NCBI GenBank assembly: GCA_964035795.1 | Contig: OZ038320.1 | Span: 15,654,775-15,718,774, forward strand | Length of the DNA stretch: 64,000 nt | DNA from: Pterobdella sp. o SKG-2022 | Lineage: Eukaryota; Annelida; Clitellata; Hirudinida; Piscicolidae | Direction: 5' to 3' | In this document: positions 22,112-33,017 of the stretch, one piece after another | How positions within the stretch are numbered: the stretch's first letter is position 1 | Layout: the number at the start of each line of letters is the position of its first letter | Notes under the pieces: model-generated | The model's input: only the letters and a program-made list of their open reading frames with translations | The model's database searches: none | Told to the model about the DNA's origin: nothing | Position numbers and translations under genes: made by a program

Positions 22112-22366
22112 CTACACCTTCCTTCCTTCCTTCCTTCCTTCCTTCATTCCTTCCTTCATTCCTTCCTTCCTTCCTTCCTTCCTTCCTTCCTTCCTTCCTT
22201 CCTTCCTTCCTTCCTTTCTTCCTTCCTTCCTTCCTTCCTTCCTTCCTTCCTTCCTTCCTTCCTTCCTTCCTTCATTCCTTCCTTCCTTCCTTCCTTCCTT
22301 CCTTCCTTCCTTCCTTCCTTTCTTCCTTCCTTCCTTTCTTCCTTCCTTCCTTCCTTTCTTCTTTTT
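22112..22366. repeat. TTCC tetranucleotide microsatellite
   Basis: About 250 bp of (TTCC)n with scattered CATT and TTTC interruptions. It opens frames reading FLPS or EGRK repeats on both strands; these are artefacts of the repeat and not proteins. Confidence 0.97.
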
Positions 22367-22369
22367 ATC

Positions 22370-23945
22370 TGAATACATATACTTTATTGTACGTTATCAA
22401 AATTATCACAGTTATTATGATACCAAAACCTTAAGTCTTTTCCATATAAGCACTATTATCACCACTACAATAATAATTCTCACCATTAACGTAGTTTTTA
22501 TCATCACTGAAATACTTATTATATTATTATAATTTTTTTTTTGATTGAAGGATAATTTTTAACAGTTAAATCGAATAAAACTATTTTTTTTTAAATCAAA
22601 AAATTTGATATATTTTGATAAAACCAATATTTAAATTGAGTTTTTATAAAAATATTTTAAAAAATCTAACAGAAACTCACAATAGATGGCAATGAGCATT
22701 GCCAGGCTTTCAAACGTGGTTTGACCGTTGAAGAAGGGATCCAAATGTGTCAAATGAATAAAATGAGCCATGTTTTTTTCTATCAATTCATCATTTTTCA
22801 AGCGTTGAAAAACCTAGGGGTTTGTGTCAAAGCCTCTCCGAGTTAATTGTTAAACTAAATACATCGAGTTATAGATTAAATTTAAATTTAGAAAAAATTA
22901 TGAATGGTAACTCGCTCCTCTCTTAGAAAAAACTACTCTTGCTTTTTTGTAGTGTATATCTACATAAAACTTTTTGAATCAGGATTCAATTTTGTTCATT
23001 ATATAGAAAATTGTCTTGAGAAACTGAAGTTTTCATTTAAACACAAGTTGTTTTCGCGTCTGAAAAGTTTGAACGAGAAAACAGATTATAATGGCTATAT
23101 GCTTACGTCGAAATTGAACCGCTTAACATATAAATGAAAATCAATAATATTTATTTGAAAAATTTTTTAATAAAAAACAAAAAATTTTGTGTAAAAAGTT
23201 AATAATAAAAAACTGAGCCGAATAATATGAATTATTATCATAGCTTCAATTCCTTGTATAAAATCTCTACAATAGAAAATCTTTAATCAGTTCCCAAAAA
23301 ACGCAGTTTTCCCAATGTTCTTGTATTTATACAAGATTTCAGCTAATATATTTGAACGAAATCTTGTGTTTACAGTTTTCTTTGTTTTGTGTCAGATTTG
23401 TTGCTTCTTTCGACTTAGAAATTTTTCTTTTCAAGTTATTGTTGTTGTTAGCCCTGGTGCTCCTATTGTTAATAAGAAGTAATTCTCTCTTGCTCTATCA
23501 ATTTGGACCACTTGATCATAAACACACTTACTTACACTGAGTCCGTCCTCAAGCTCTCGGACTCAAGCTGTGTAGGATTGTTGAAAAGATGAAATTTATC
23601 ATGAATATGAATGTGACCAAAAGGTCAAAATGGTGAAAGATGAAATAAAAGTGAAATTATTATGAGATATGATTGGAGAAAAGGTGATTTTTTGTCTCTT
23701 ACTTAGAATAGAAGAAGACGATCACTATGCTTTAAGATAGCTTCTGATGGGTTGATGAGAGGCGGTTATTAATATTTTGTAGTGCGTTGTTTGAATGTAT
23801 TTGAGTACAAAAATCAAGTTTATTTTTTTCAGATTAGATTATATTATTCTAGGATTAATATTTGTTGGTTCAGTTTTTATGTTTAATGTATAACTGTAAC
23901 TTTTTAAGTCGTCTTTTTGTTAGTCGCCATGTTTTGTCTGTAGAC
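22370..23945. other. AT-rich intergenic DNA
   Basis: No gene recognised. A small hairpin GAGTCCG...CGGACTC is at about 23539-23568. The part 23570-23740 has weak similarity to 58260-58400, where it flanks a Jockey-like relic. Confidence 0.4.
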
Positions 23946-23947
23946 AT

Positions 23948-24062
23948 TTTTTTGAATCTTTATTGGCAATTATGTTTAAAGACAAAAATTAAATATGTAT
24001 ATATATATTTATCTATTTATTTAATTTTTGTCTTTAGACATAATTGCCAATAAAGATTCTAA
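23948..24062. repeat. Palindromic foldback element (about 45-bp arms)
   Basis: Left arm AATCTTTATTGGCAATTATG plus TTTAAAGACAAAAATTAAAT (about 23955-23994). Right arm is its inverted copy with single changes (about 24017-24060). The loop is a TA-rich stretch. It is flanked by a (TA)n run at 24070-24086. Confidence 0.8.
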
Positions 24063-24089
24063 AAAAAAAAATATATATATATATATGGA

Positions 24090-24655
24090 TATTTTGCTGA
24101 ATTTATGTAAACTGTATTTTTTGACTTCATCTAGCAATAATTTTTCAGTCAAGCTTCCTTATCAACTCTATTCTCTTACATATTCTAAAAAAAACAAAAA
24201 ATTGTAGATATAAAACTTGACAAAAGATTATCTAATAAATGCTATCAATTATTTATACTTAATAATTCAAATAAAACTAAAAAACTGTAAAATGGAAATG
24301 ATACCGATCAGCTAGCTATATACATCCATACATATATATAAGCACCTGATTTTCAGTTTGAAATTGAAACCGTTCTTTTCTTCATCGAGGCATAATTTAG
24401 AGGGAATGTATTAGACCCTCTAATAGCATGTGTATTAAGTTGTTACCATAAAAGAGCGTGCTTGAAATCACAAACCAGTGTACCCCATTCTGATGTCAAT
24501 TGGTCACTATTAAATAAAACAAACCGCCCACAAGCATCGTGAGCCGATTAGTGACAGGTTTGGTGTCGGTGTGAAGCGTGTAATTCCTCGTGTTTTGGAG
24601 CATAGGCTATCGCTTGGGGACAGTCTTTTAGCATAAAAATATAAGTTGGAATGTC
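24090..24655. other. AT-rich intergenic DNA
   Basis: No gene or repeat recognised. Confidence 0.45.
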
Positions 24656-24659
24656 AAAT

Positions 24660-24855
24660 GACCATTTTGGACTACTATCAGAACTTGTTAAATTGTAGAA
24701 TTTTGTAAAATTTGACTACCATTATAAAGCATTTTTGTGACATTGGACTACTATAAAGAAAAAAACTAAAAATATTATTAAAAAAATTATATTGATCGAT
24801 TAATTGATACTATTATGAAGTATTTTGTACAATTGGACTACTAAAGAGTATTAGA
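24660..24855. repeat. Degenerate tandem repeat around TTGGACTACTA
   Basis: TTGGACTACTA recurs at about 24673, 24757 and 24832, each preceded by a variant of TATTATAAAGCATTTTTGT. Units of about 75-85 bp, diverged. No coding frame. Confidence 0.55.
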
Positions 24856-25280
24856 ATTATTCTCAAAATAAATATTGACATATTGTTTTTCTTTTAATAA
24901 AAATGTAGATGACCAAGAACTGAAAGAAAAAGAAATATCCTTACAAAAAATGTTTATTTGTTGTGTCATTTGAAAAAAATAATTAAATTTAATTAAAACT
25001 TTCATTGAAATCAAATATAAAACAAATAGTTCTTTGAACAAGGCTCAAATTTATAAATATAACGAAAAGTACAATCAATTTTTATCTAAAGTATTCAATT
25101 AATATTTCAAAATTTATAGTCTATTGCATAAATAAGACATTTTTTTTATAACCCATATAAAAGATTTCAATTATATAAAATCAGTCTTATTTAACAATCC
25201 TTAAAACAACTCAGCTTTTTAGCACATATTTTAAACTGTTGAACAGTTAAAAAATATCTTAAAACATCCTTTCATTGTTG

Positions 25281-25365
25281 AGTCTTCTTTTTTGATTTCA
25301 AGGCTCTCCCTAATCATTAGACATACTGATGAGAGAGAGAGCCTTGAGATCAAAAAAGAAGTTAA
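25281..25365. repeat. Palindromic foldback element (about 36-bp arms)
   Basis: Left arm AGTCTTCTTTTTTGATTTCA plus AGGCTCTCCC (25281-25310) and right arm GAGAGAGAGCCTTGAGATCA plus AAAAAGAAGTT (about 25332-25362) are inverted copies with few changes. Short loop. No ORF. Confidence 0.75.
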
Positions 25366-26115
25366 TGCAACAATAAGATTCAAGCATCTTGATTCTCTGT
25401 GTTAGAGGTTTGAACCTTTCCTTATTAGAGATATCAAAAGGTTGAGAGTGGTTTCAATAAGGGTTGGTGATGGACTGGTATCAAGAGAGAGTATGAATGG
25501 TCTTACAACAGAGGAATCCACAGTGTATCAGAGACAGAAATGATTTTAATGTGAAACAGAGTAAGAGTGCAAGGAGTTCTCCTCAGTAACTTTATACAAT
25601 TGTCTATCTCAGCTTTATCACTATTGGAAATAGTATGCGAGCTGGAGATCTCTAGAAACAATTGTGTTGCAAACCTCCAGATGGTTTATCAACTTTCCAT
25701 AACTTCTTCCTCAACCATCCGAAGATTGGTTCTCCACCTAAATCTGTTTTTATACACTAAGTTAAATATGAAATTAAAAAAATATCTTCAAGGTTAAATT
25801 TTTGAGTGAGAGTAAATTGTATTTTAAAACATGAAATTAAAATTTCATATGAATGAAAATTCATTTAAACCAAAGGTATGAATGAAATTCCTATTAAAAA
25901 TCACTGAAACTTAAAAATGTAATAAGATTGATAGAACGAGCATTGAAAATTTTAATAAAAACGAACCTTAAATTTATTTAAGTGAGCATCCGTATCTTGA
26001 CTTTCAAGAATCTAAAATAACATCAAATGAGCCATTAACATCTGCATTAATAGATAATGAAGATAAATTAAATTATTCTGTTAAAAATTCTCAATTTATT
26101 ACTAAAACTTTCAAT
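25366..26115. other. AT-rich intergenic DNA
   Basis: No recognisable gene; a 76-codon open frame at 25567-25797 shows no motif I know. Confidence 0.4.
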
Positions 26116-26122
26116 TAAACTA

Positions 26123-26164
26123 GGCAGTGGCTATCGGCACGCTTGCAGACCAATAGCCACTGCC
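26123..26164. repeat. GC-rich hairpin in AT-rich DNA
   Basis: GGCAGTGGCTAT (26123-26134) and its perfect complement ATAGCCACTGCC (26153-26164) enclose an 18-base loop, CGGCACGCTTGCAGACCA. The base composition is unlike its surroundings. Function unknown; it could be the tip of a small foldback element or an RNA hairpin. Confidence 0.7.
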
Positions 26165-26815
26165 ATTAACTAATCTCAAAACAAAATTTGCTGATCATTG
26201 TGAGCTAATCAATTCGAAGAGTGAAAAAATTTCATTAAAACAAAAAAATTTATATTATTCTTAATTAAATACAGCTTTTTTAAATAGCAGTATAAACATT
26301 AACTAGTGAAGAAATCAGAATCAGGTACAGTTACTAAAAAATTGGACCATATTTAATGAAAATCGATTGAAATTTCGAAAAATTTTCTTGTTATTCGGGA
26401 GTATAACAAAAATTCTTATCGAAATAAAAAAATCCCCAAAATTACTGCCGAATTAAAAAGCATTTTCACAATGACTTATTTTGAAAAATCTCTTAAATAT
26501 TCTAATAAAATATTTAAAATTATAAGTAAATCTGAAAGTAAAACGAAAATCCTTACCGAACAGAGAAATTCTTGAAAAAGCCGCTAAAGTTAAGAAAGTC
26601 CAAAAAATCGTCTCATAATTAGTCAAAAAAAAAAACGAAATTAATACTTTAACTCATACTTTGTTGAATAAAACAAAATTTTCAACAAATAGTTAACAAA
26701 AGAAAAACGAAATTTATTCTGATGGTAAACGTCGCAAAACCGAGCGTTAATAAAAATGGTGTCCAAATTTCTTTGTTTATGCTGTAAATGTAAATGGTTT
26801 AAACTTTCTCGGCCT

Positions 26816-27096
26816 ACACAGGCACTTCGCGATCAGGCAAAAAGTATTGAATAGCGAGCCTATAGTTTATGAACCAATCATAGAACTCCAAAAAAATTGT
26901 GAAAGTACTGAAATAATCATTTTTAGAAGTTTTATGAAAAAAAACTAACATTTATCAACTAACAAAGCTTTTTGTACAATCCGTGAATATTTAAACATTA
27001 TAATAAATGAATATTTTTGAGAAAAAAACTAACATTTTTCAAAGCCTATGATTGGTCCAATTTAAAACAGCTTTTGCTGCTTGGAACTTCTTTATA
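26816..27096. repeat. Interspersed repeat X, copy 1
   Basis: Starts at ACAGGCACTTCGCGATCAGG and ends at TTGGAACTTCTTTAT. The first about 190 bp and last about 90 bp match copy 2 at 28867-29280 very closely; copy 2 has extra sequence in the middle. No ORF. Ends do not show clear inverted repeats. Probably a non-autonomous DNA element. Confidence 0.75.
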
Positions 27097-27322
27097 CCGC
27101 CTACGCACTGTCGTACAAATGTACTAAACCGAGCGAAAATAAATTTTATTTACATTATGTACATTTTAAAAATAAATTAACGTTGAGACTTTTAGTCATT
27201 TTTTTTGTTTCAAATATTTTTTTCTTTTGACAATTTTTATAAAAATTTTTCAAAATACAGTACAAACGACGGCAACAAAAAATATACTTTCTTACTTACG
27301 AATGTTTTAAATATAATTTCAG

Positions 27323-28171
27323 CCCCGCCTATCAAACAAATCAATCTGACTAAATTTAAGTGGATGTTCTTTTTCTACAGCCTTCAAGATGCTGAAGTAT
27401 TTCAGGGGAATGAAACATTTGTTTACGAGTTCATACTTGACAAGTTTTTAAATTCTCCAAAACTATTTGAAATGAAAATAATATTATATTTTACAGAAAC
27501 GTTTTGCCGACCCATGAATATTCAAAACGTTGCATACAGCAATCTTTCTTCCATTATGCATAAGGAATTTCCTTCATTTCACATACAATCTCCACAATTG
27601 GATCCTTCTTTCGTAACTCCAAAATTTGACAAGTTTGTTAATCTGCCAGTTTCACATATATATCGTCCAGCCTTCCAGGTAAAATTTAATAAAAGAATGT
27701 ATGAGAATATCAATAAGTTTTTCTCACTTTTAGATCCTTCGAATACAAGATGATGTCTCAAAAAAACCACTACATTTAATTCCATTGCTTGTTACTATAA
27801 GAAAGTAAAAATATGATTCTTAATTAACTTCTTATCTCATTCTCAAATGTTTTATTCACTTATAGAAAAAAAATGAGGAAACATAAAAGAAAAAAACTGA
27901 AAAAAAAGTTATTATTTGTAAGAAGAAAATTTAGACATACTCAAAGAAAGATTAAAGAAAAAAAAGTAAATTGCAGTCTTTGTTTCATAAAATTTTCATA
28001 TTTTAAATTTTTAAATTAAAGATAGTGGATTATGAGTTGAAACAAAAAAGGTTTGATGAAGATTATGATGTTCTGGTAAATATAACCACTTTACTAGAGA
28101 AAGCTAGAAAAGCTGGATGGAGAATTGATATTATAGCTGAGCATAAATCATCTAAAAAACTAGATTTTTGA
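27323..28171 (+). pseudogene. Spliced gene relic of unknown function (three exon-like blocks)
   Basis: Block 1 (27323-27678) is open for 118 codons, preceded by TATAATTTCAG and ended by CAG|GTAAAA. It contains LQDAEVFQGNETFVYEF, ETFCRPMNIQNVAYSNL and FVNLPVSHIYRPAFQ. Block 2 (27734-27804) follows a 55-bp GT-AG intron in the same phase and reads ILRIQDDVSKKPLHLIPLLV then TIRK. Block 3 (28021/28022-28171) reads IVDYELKQKRFDEDYDVLVN, ITTLLEKARKAGWRID, IIAEHKSSKKLDF, stop. The 2-to-3 junction would be in frame (K-IVDY) only with a non-canonical acceptor, AAA|G instead of AG. So either the acceptor is mutated or the blocks are a decayed gene. I do not recognise the family. Composition and periodicity look like a cellular protein and unlike the surrounding LINEs. 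Confidence 0.45.
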
Positions 28172-28537
28172 ACAGCAGTGTTTTAGAAATAAATTTTACA
28201 TGATCATCTTAATGGTTTGGTTAATAAAAAAAACCTGAAATTTCATATTTAATTATAGTTCTCAATTGAGTTGTGTGATAAATTGAAAATGATTTAAATA
28301 TTAATTTAAAAATTTATGATTTAACCCGTTTGTGTCCAAAATGCTAAAAACAGGAGTTTTTTAATGAAACTTGTTCCTAACAACCTCACAAAAACAAAAT
28401 AAAAACAGATTCAAATTTTAAAAAAAAGTATCCGAGATACATGGTGATTTCATATAAGATCAATGAGCACAAGTTAGAAAGAAAGCTTTTAATACTGTAA
28501 ATTATACTGCGTTTAGTATGACTGTTTTTTTTAAACT
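28172..28537. other. AT-rich DNA after the gene relic
   Basis: Nothing recognised. Confidence 0.4.
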
Positions 28538-28626
28538 ATAGTGCTTAATATAAAAAAAGGATCGTATTGGCCGAAAAATGAAGATATTGCAAGCTTTTTT
28601 GCTCACCACAAGCTCCAATTCGGTCC
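28538..28626. repeat. Partial copy of the long-TIR element arm
   Basis: Matches the inner part of the arm at 32720-32810, including ATATTGCAAGCTTTTTTGCTC with few changes. It diverges after CTCCAATTCGG. It is a third, truncated copy of the arm that bounds 31166-33017. Confidence 0.7.
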
Positions 28627-28739
28627 GCACTATCGACCCGAGAGTGCGTAATTTAAAGAACTCGGGTTAGCATGACTCTAGAGAACCTGCTACACAACAT
28701 TTTGGTTTGCGCATATCGGTAAAACAATCAATCAAAAAG

Positions 28740-28865
28740 CATTTAACTTTTGTAACTTGAAAAAATAAAGAAAATTCAATTTTTGATCAAAAAATTTTTA
28801 GTGTTTTAGAATCTAAAAAAGTTTTTGAAATTAAAAATTTTTTACTTTAAACTCTTGGCTTGTGC
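28740..28865. repeat. AT-rich repeat Y, copy 1
   Basis: About 110 bp beginning GCATTTAAC and containing CAATTTTTGATCAAAAAATT, repeated with changes at about 30020-30130. It directly precedes repeat X copy 2. Confidence 0.5.
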
Positions 28866-28866
28866 A

Positions 28867-29280
28867 TGTACAGGCACTTCGCGATCAGGCAAAGAGTTTT
28901 GAAAAGCGAGCCTGTAGCTTATCAACCAATCATAGAACTCCCAATAAAATTGTGAAAGTATTGAAATAATCATTTTTAGATGTTTTATGAAATAAAAACT
29001 AACATTTATCAACTAACAAAGCTTTTTGTATTCCATGAATATTTAAACATTATGATACATGAAATTTGATTTACATTCATTTAGATTGACTTATCAGCGT
29101 TGAGAATCCACATTTGGGCGTTTTTAAATAGATTTTTAATAGAAAAATATTCATTGTGCATAATTTAAATTCTAAAAATAAATAATAAATTCTAACAAAA
29201 TTCTAAAAAAGCATATGATTGGTGCATAGCTGATTGGCTAATCTTAAAACAATGCTTCGCAGTTTGGAACTTCTTTATGT
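28867..29280. repeat. Interspersed repeat X, copy 2
   Basis: Longer copy of the repeat at 26816-27096, same orientation, about 2 kb downstream. Both ends match copy 1; about 130 bp in the middle (about 29060-29195) are absent from copy 1. Confidence 0.75.
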
Positions 29281-29835
29281 GCATGTACGTAAAAACATGT
29301 CTAACAATTTTGTAGCGTTAACTGTAATACTTTTGAAATAATTTAGCTTGTCATTTTTTAAAACTTGAAATAGAAAAAAAGTTTCAGGTACATTTAATTT
29401 TGAACAAAAAATTAAACTAATAATGTCGGCTAATTTTTTTTTATATGTCCAAATTTATATAAAAGCTAAAAAAAATCTGTAAAGAAATACATAAATAATA
29501 ATCAAAGGTCATGTAATTGTGTCAAATTTCTGACTTTTTTTGCGATATTAAGCACATACTAATTATTTAAACATTAGCAATTTCATATCTTCCTGTTTTG
29601 CCAAGTTAGTTTTGAAACAGTACTTTTCGTGAAAAGCAATAGCATAATTTTCAAGTAAATCTTTTCAAACACATCTTGCTTTAAAAGAAGTGAAACAAAT
29701 AGTATTTAAAAGTTTATTGAAGAAAAAAATCAAATGTCAATAAATGTTTTTGGTTGAACATTGAAAAATTCTGAAATTGTTCTTTGCAGTGAGGCAAATT
29801 AAAATACTCATAACTGGTAATAACTGAATTTTTTG
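29281..29835. other. AT-rich DNA
   Basis: No gene recognised. Confidence 0.4.
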
Positions 29836-29839
29836 AAGG

Positions 29840-30043
29840 ATGACATTTGAGAAAGGAATCTTTAAGTATCAGTGCATGACCCCTGTTAACTTTGAAAATA
29901 CTGAAGTTATTATAAATGATGAAAAAAATATTATAATGGTTATAAACTCATCTTTTAAGGATGAACTGTGGGCTTGTTGCAATATGAGACAAAAAATTTG
30001 TTTAAAATTGAAATCACATGATGAAAGCGCATTTAACTTGTAA
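29840..30043 (+). other. Open frame of unknown status
   Basis: A 67-codon frame starts at ATG 29840 and reads FEKGIFKYQCMTPVNFENTE, VIINDEKNIIMVINSSFKDE, LWACCNMRQKICLKLKS. The end runs into repeat Y copy 2, so the natural 3' end is lost. It could be an exon or part of a transposon gene. I cannot assign it. Confidence 0.25.
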
Positions 30044-30249
30044 TTTAGAAAAAAAAGTGCAATTTTTTAATCAAAAAATTATGAAATAATTTTCAGTGTT
30101 TTGAAATCTGAAAAAAAAATTTTTTTTTTAAACGATTGTACGTCTCAGAGTCTTTTTTATGACCTTTATTTGGAAAGCGCATAAACAAAGAATAAGAATA
30201 TCAAACAAACAAACGAATGAACAATATTATTATAGTGGCATGAAAGTTG

Positions 30250-30800
30250 AGAAGGTGTTCATGATTTTTGAAAAATCATCATAAAACCCCCAAAAAGCAT
30301 AACCTGTTCGGTATACAACCAAGGCAATAACAGATCTTGACTTAGAACTGATTCTAACTTACATGTGCTCAAAATGAATAGACTGTTTAGCAACATGCAC
30401 TGGCAAAAGTTCAAATCCAGCATTGACAACAGCTGCGACTCCTCCATGGTTGGTAGGAAGTTTATTGATTTTGTCAGGCTTCCTTTGTCGTGCCTGTTCA
30501 TGAACTTTCATACCTTCCTGTCTGAGCAAGCTTATACAAACTGATTCTGAATCATGCCATGTTTCAGCTAAAAACAATCTATCAATTTTCTTCATTTTCA
30601 TTATTTCTAAAACATTTTCGACCTTATTATGTAATGGTCTGATGTTGAGAAAGCCAAAAAAAAAGGAGAATCTTTTTTTACTTTTTCATGACGGTATGCA
30701 GAAGGCCGTGAAGAAGAAATAGACTGAAGATGTTTTCGTCGTCTTTCTTGAACTTTTCGGCCAGCTCTGTTTCCGCGGTAGTGCCATTTTTTTCGATAGC
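30250..30800 (-). mobile_element. L2/CR1-type LINE: ORF2 N-terminus and endonuclease
   Basis: The - strand reads YRGNRAGRKVQERRRKHLQS (about 30780), a short linker, FGFLNIRPLHNKVENVLEIM, KKIDRLFLAETWHDSESVCI, then NHGGVAAVVNAGFELLPV and LVVYRTGYAFWG. This is the L2 ORF2 start: a basic leader, then the NIRSLNNK, LTETWH and GGV blocks of the APE endonuclease. The same blocks are found on the + strand at 34640-35230. The copy stops at 30250, before the catalytic GDFN/SDH blocks. Confidence 0.8.
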
Positions 30801-31057
30801 TAAAACTATTCTTAGGTCTTCTATATGTCGTTTTATTTTGTGACTTAAAACCATCTCATGATTATTGAAAAGACTCAAATTATCAATAACAGAACAATTC
30901 AAATTTTGAATTATTATTATACTATTAAATATATAGAAAAATTTTAATTCAAGATTTACTTTTTTGATTGAATGAAATGTCATAAAATAAAATTAATTAA
31001 TTTTTCGGCTTATCTTCAACTTTGGCAGTCTTACAGAATTTTTTTAAACTGTCATTT

Positions 31058-31165
31058 TTAAAAAATTTTTTCCATTTGCGGTAATTTTCTGTCAATGGTG
31101 ATTCTATTTATTCCACTTAGAATAGTGTTCGTTGTCCTGTGGTTCAAAATGCGCAGTCGATCGAA
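31058..31165. other. Flank of the long-TIR element
   Basis: Short - strand open frame (CFDRLRILNHRTTNTILSGI) with no recognised family. It lies just outside the left arm. Confidence 0.3.
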
Positions 31166-33017
31166 ACACACAAGCCACAACCTCACTAAAACATATTTGA
31201 TTGGTTGACAAAAATTTACAAAATAAATAAAAAAATACATTTATTCAGATATTATTAATCATATAGTAATATTTATACAAAAAATTTTGTTTTATAATAA
31301 AAATGAGTTAAGATTAGACGCTCAGAACGACGATTATTTTTAACATAGCTCATCCAGGAGTGTTGTGCCCTCGGTAATCTAGCTTACGAATTAAAGCTTG
31401 CGGCAAGCAAAAAAGCTTGCAATATTTTCTTTGTTCGACCAATACGATCTTTTTTGCTGTATATATCAAATAATATTTTTTGAAAAAACAATAATTTTTA
31501 TTTTTATCCATAATTTTTATTTTTTAGTAAAATCTTAAAATTCACAAAAACGACACGGAAATGTTTAAAAATAAACACAGGATTTTAAACTTTATTGAAG
31601 TGCGAAACTAGTGTTTTATCCTTAGGCAATAAACACGGAATTGTTTTTAAATATTTATTAAAGATTAACAATGTTTCTAGAATAGTCTGTTATAGTTTCG
31701 ATCTGTAAAAATAAATTAGAAACATCAAGTGTTTGAAAATTTTTTAATCGAAAATTGATAATATTTAATTGCCAATAGGTTACTTTGACAGATCTGTTTT
31801 GTGTGGTTGCGAATTAACTTTTTGAATATTACTTGATTGTTTTCTGCAATAGTCTAAATTTTAACAATAATATTACTAATAATACATATGTTCTTTTATG
31901 AAATTTTAATTTTACTTTCTTCCAGACTCTCTTTTAGAATATTGTTTTTTTCTGCTGAAGCTTTTTGTAAAAAAATCTTTTCCTCTTCCTGAACAATACT
32001 TTTGGAAATACTTTTTTCCATCATTATTATTATTATTACTATTATCATCATCATCATTATTATTATTATTGTTTTTATTATTACTATTATTTTAATTATT
32101 ATTATTATTATTATCATCATCATTACTATTATTTTTATTAATATTAATATTATTCTTATCATTGTTATTCTTATTATTTTTATTCTTATTCATATTATTA
32201 TTATTATTAGTAGTAGTAGTAAGGTCAGTTGCTATTTAAGCTATAATTTAGTATTCTTCCTAAAAGTGTATATGAGTGCAAAAAGTTTTTCTCAATGTCC
32301 ATACAGGACAAACATGTGCTCGCAAAAAGCACAGTCTTTACATTTCAAATAACAATTGGTGAGACTACATTCATTTAATAATTTTTCTATTATAAAATTT
32401 TAATCATTACTAAATAATTCAAGCTAACTTTCTTCTATGACATTTATATTAGTGTTGTGCGTGTGTAAGTTTACTGATTCTCTATGCTTTTTCGATATTT
32501 CACTTTGATTTGCAGTTCTTACACTGCTACTTATTTTGTTGTCCATTCTTTCAACCTTAAAATTAGGTCAACAAAAATATAAAAAGTATTTCAAATATTT
32601 CATAATGTACATACCCTAACCTGAAAATTATTATTAACGGTCACTTTAAGATTTTACAAAACAATAAAAATTCTGAATAGAAAAATAAAATTAGTATTTT
32701 ATTTAAAACTATAGTATTTAATATAAATATAAAAAAAGATCGTTTTGGCCAAACAAAGAAAATATTGCAAGCTTTTTCGCTCGCCGCAAGCTTCAATTCG
32801 TTAGCTGTATTACCGCAAACATAACACTCATGGATGAGCTGTGTTACAATAAATCGTCATTCTGAGCGTTTAATCTTAATTCGTTTTTATTTCAAAACAA
32901 AATTTTATATATAAAAATTATTTTATGATTAATAATACCCAAATAAAAATATTTTTTCATTTATTTTGTGAATTTTTGTCAACCAATCAAATATGTTTTT
33001 GTGAGGTTGTGGCTTTA
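31166..33017. mobile_element. 1.85-kb element with about 300-bp inverted terminal arms
   Basis: Left arm 31166-31477 and right arm 32720-33017 are inverted copies. Shared blocks from the outer end inward are AGCCACAACCTCAC, ATATTTGATTGGTTGACAAA, ATTATTAATCATA, AAGATTA-ACGCTCAGAA, CAGCTCATCCA-GAGTGTT, GAA-AAGCTTGCGGC-AGC and GCTTGCAATATTTTCTTTGT. The interior (31478-32719) has no significant ORF and contains an ATT-rich microsatellite (32020-32220). The right outer end falls inside the MULE transposase relic, directly after the RTNN-EKGWH motif. Long arms and lack of coding capacity fit a non-autonomous foldback or MULE-type DNA transposon. I could not find clean target duplications. Confidence 0.8.
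32020..32220. repeat. ATT/ATC trinucleotide microsatellite
   Basis: About 200 bp of ATT with CATC, ACT and AGT variants, inside the long-TIR element. Ile-rich frames on both strands are artefacts. Confidence 0.9.

Noticed and set aside
21985..22434. Long frames encoding FLPS or EGRK repeats on both strands
   Set aside because: They are translations of a (TTCC)n microsatellite; no protein signal.
27205..27322. Start codon at 27205 for the gene relic
   Set aside because: The sequence before 27323 is AT-rich and ends in a splice acceptor; it is more likely intron than coding.
31896..32352. Ile-rich frames on both strands
   Set aside because: Translations of an ATT microsatellite inside a non-coding element.
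31166..33017. Long-TIR element as the complete MULE transposon
   Set aside because: The transposase lies outside the right arm, so the arms do not bracket it; insertion into the MULE fits better.
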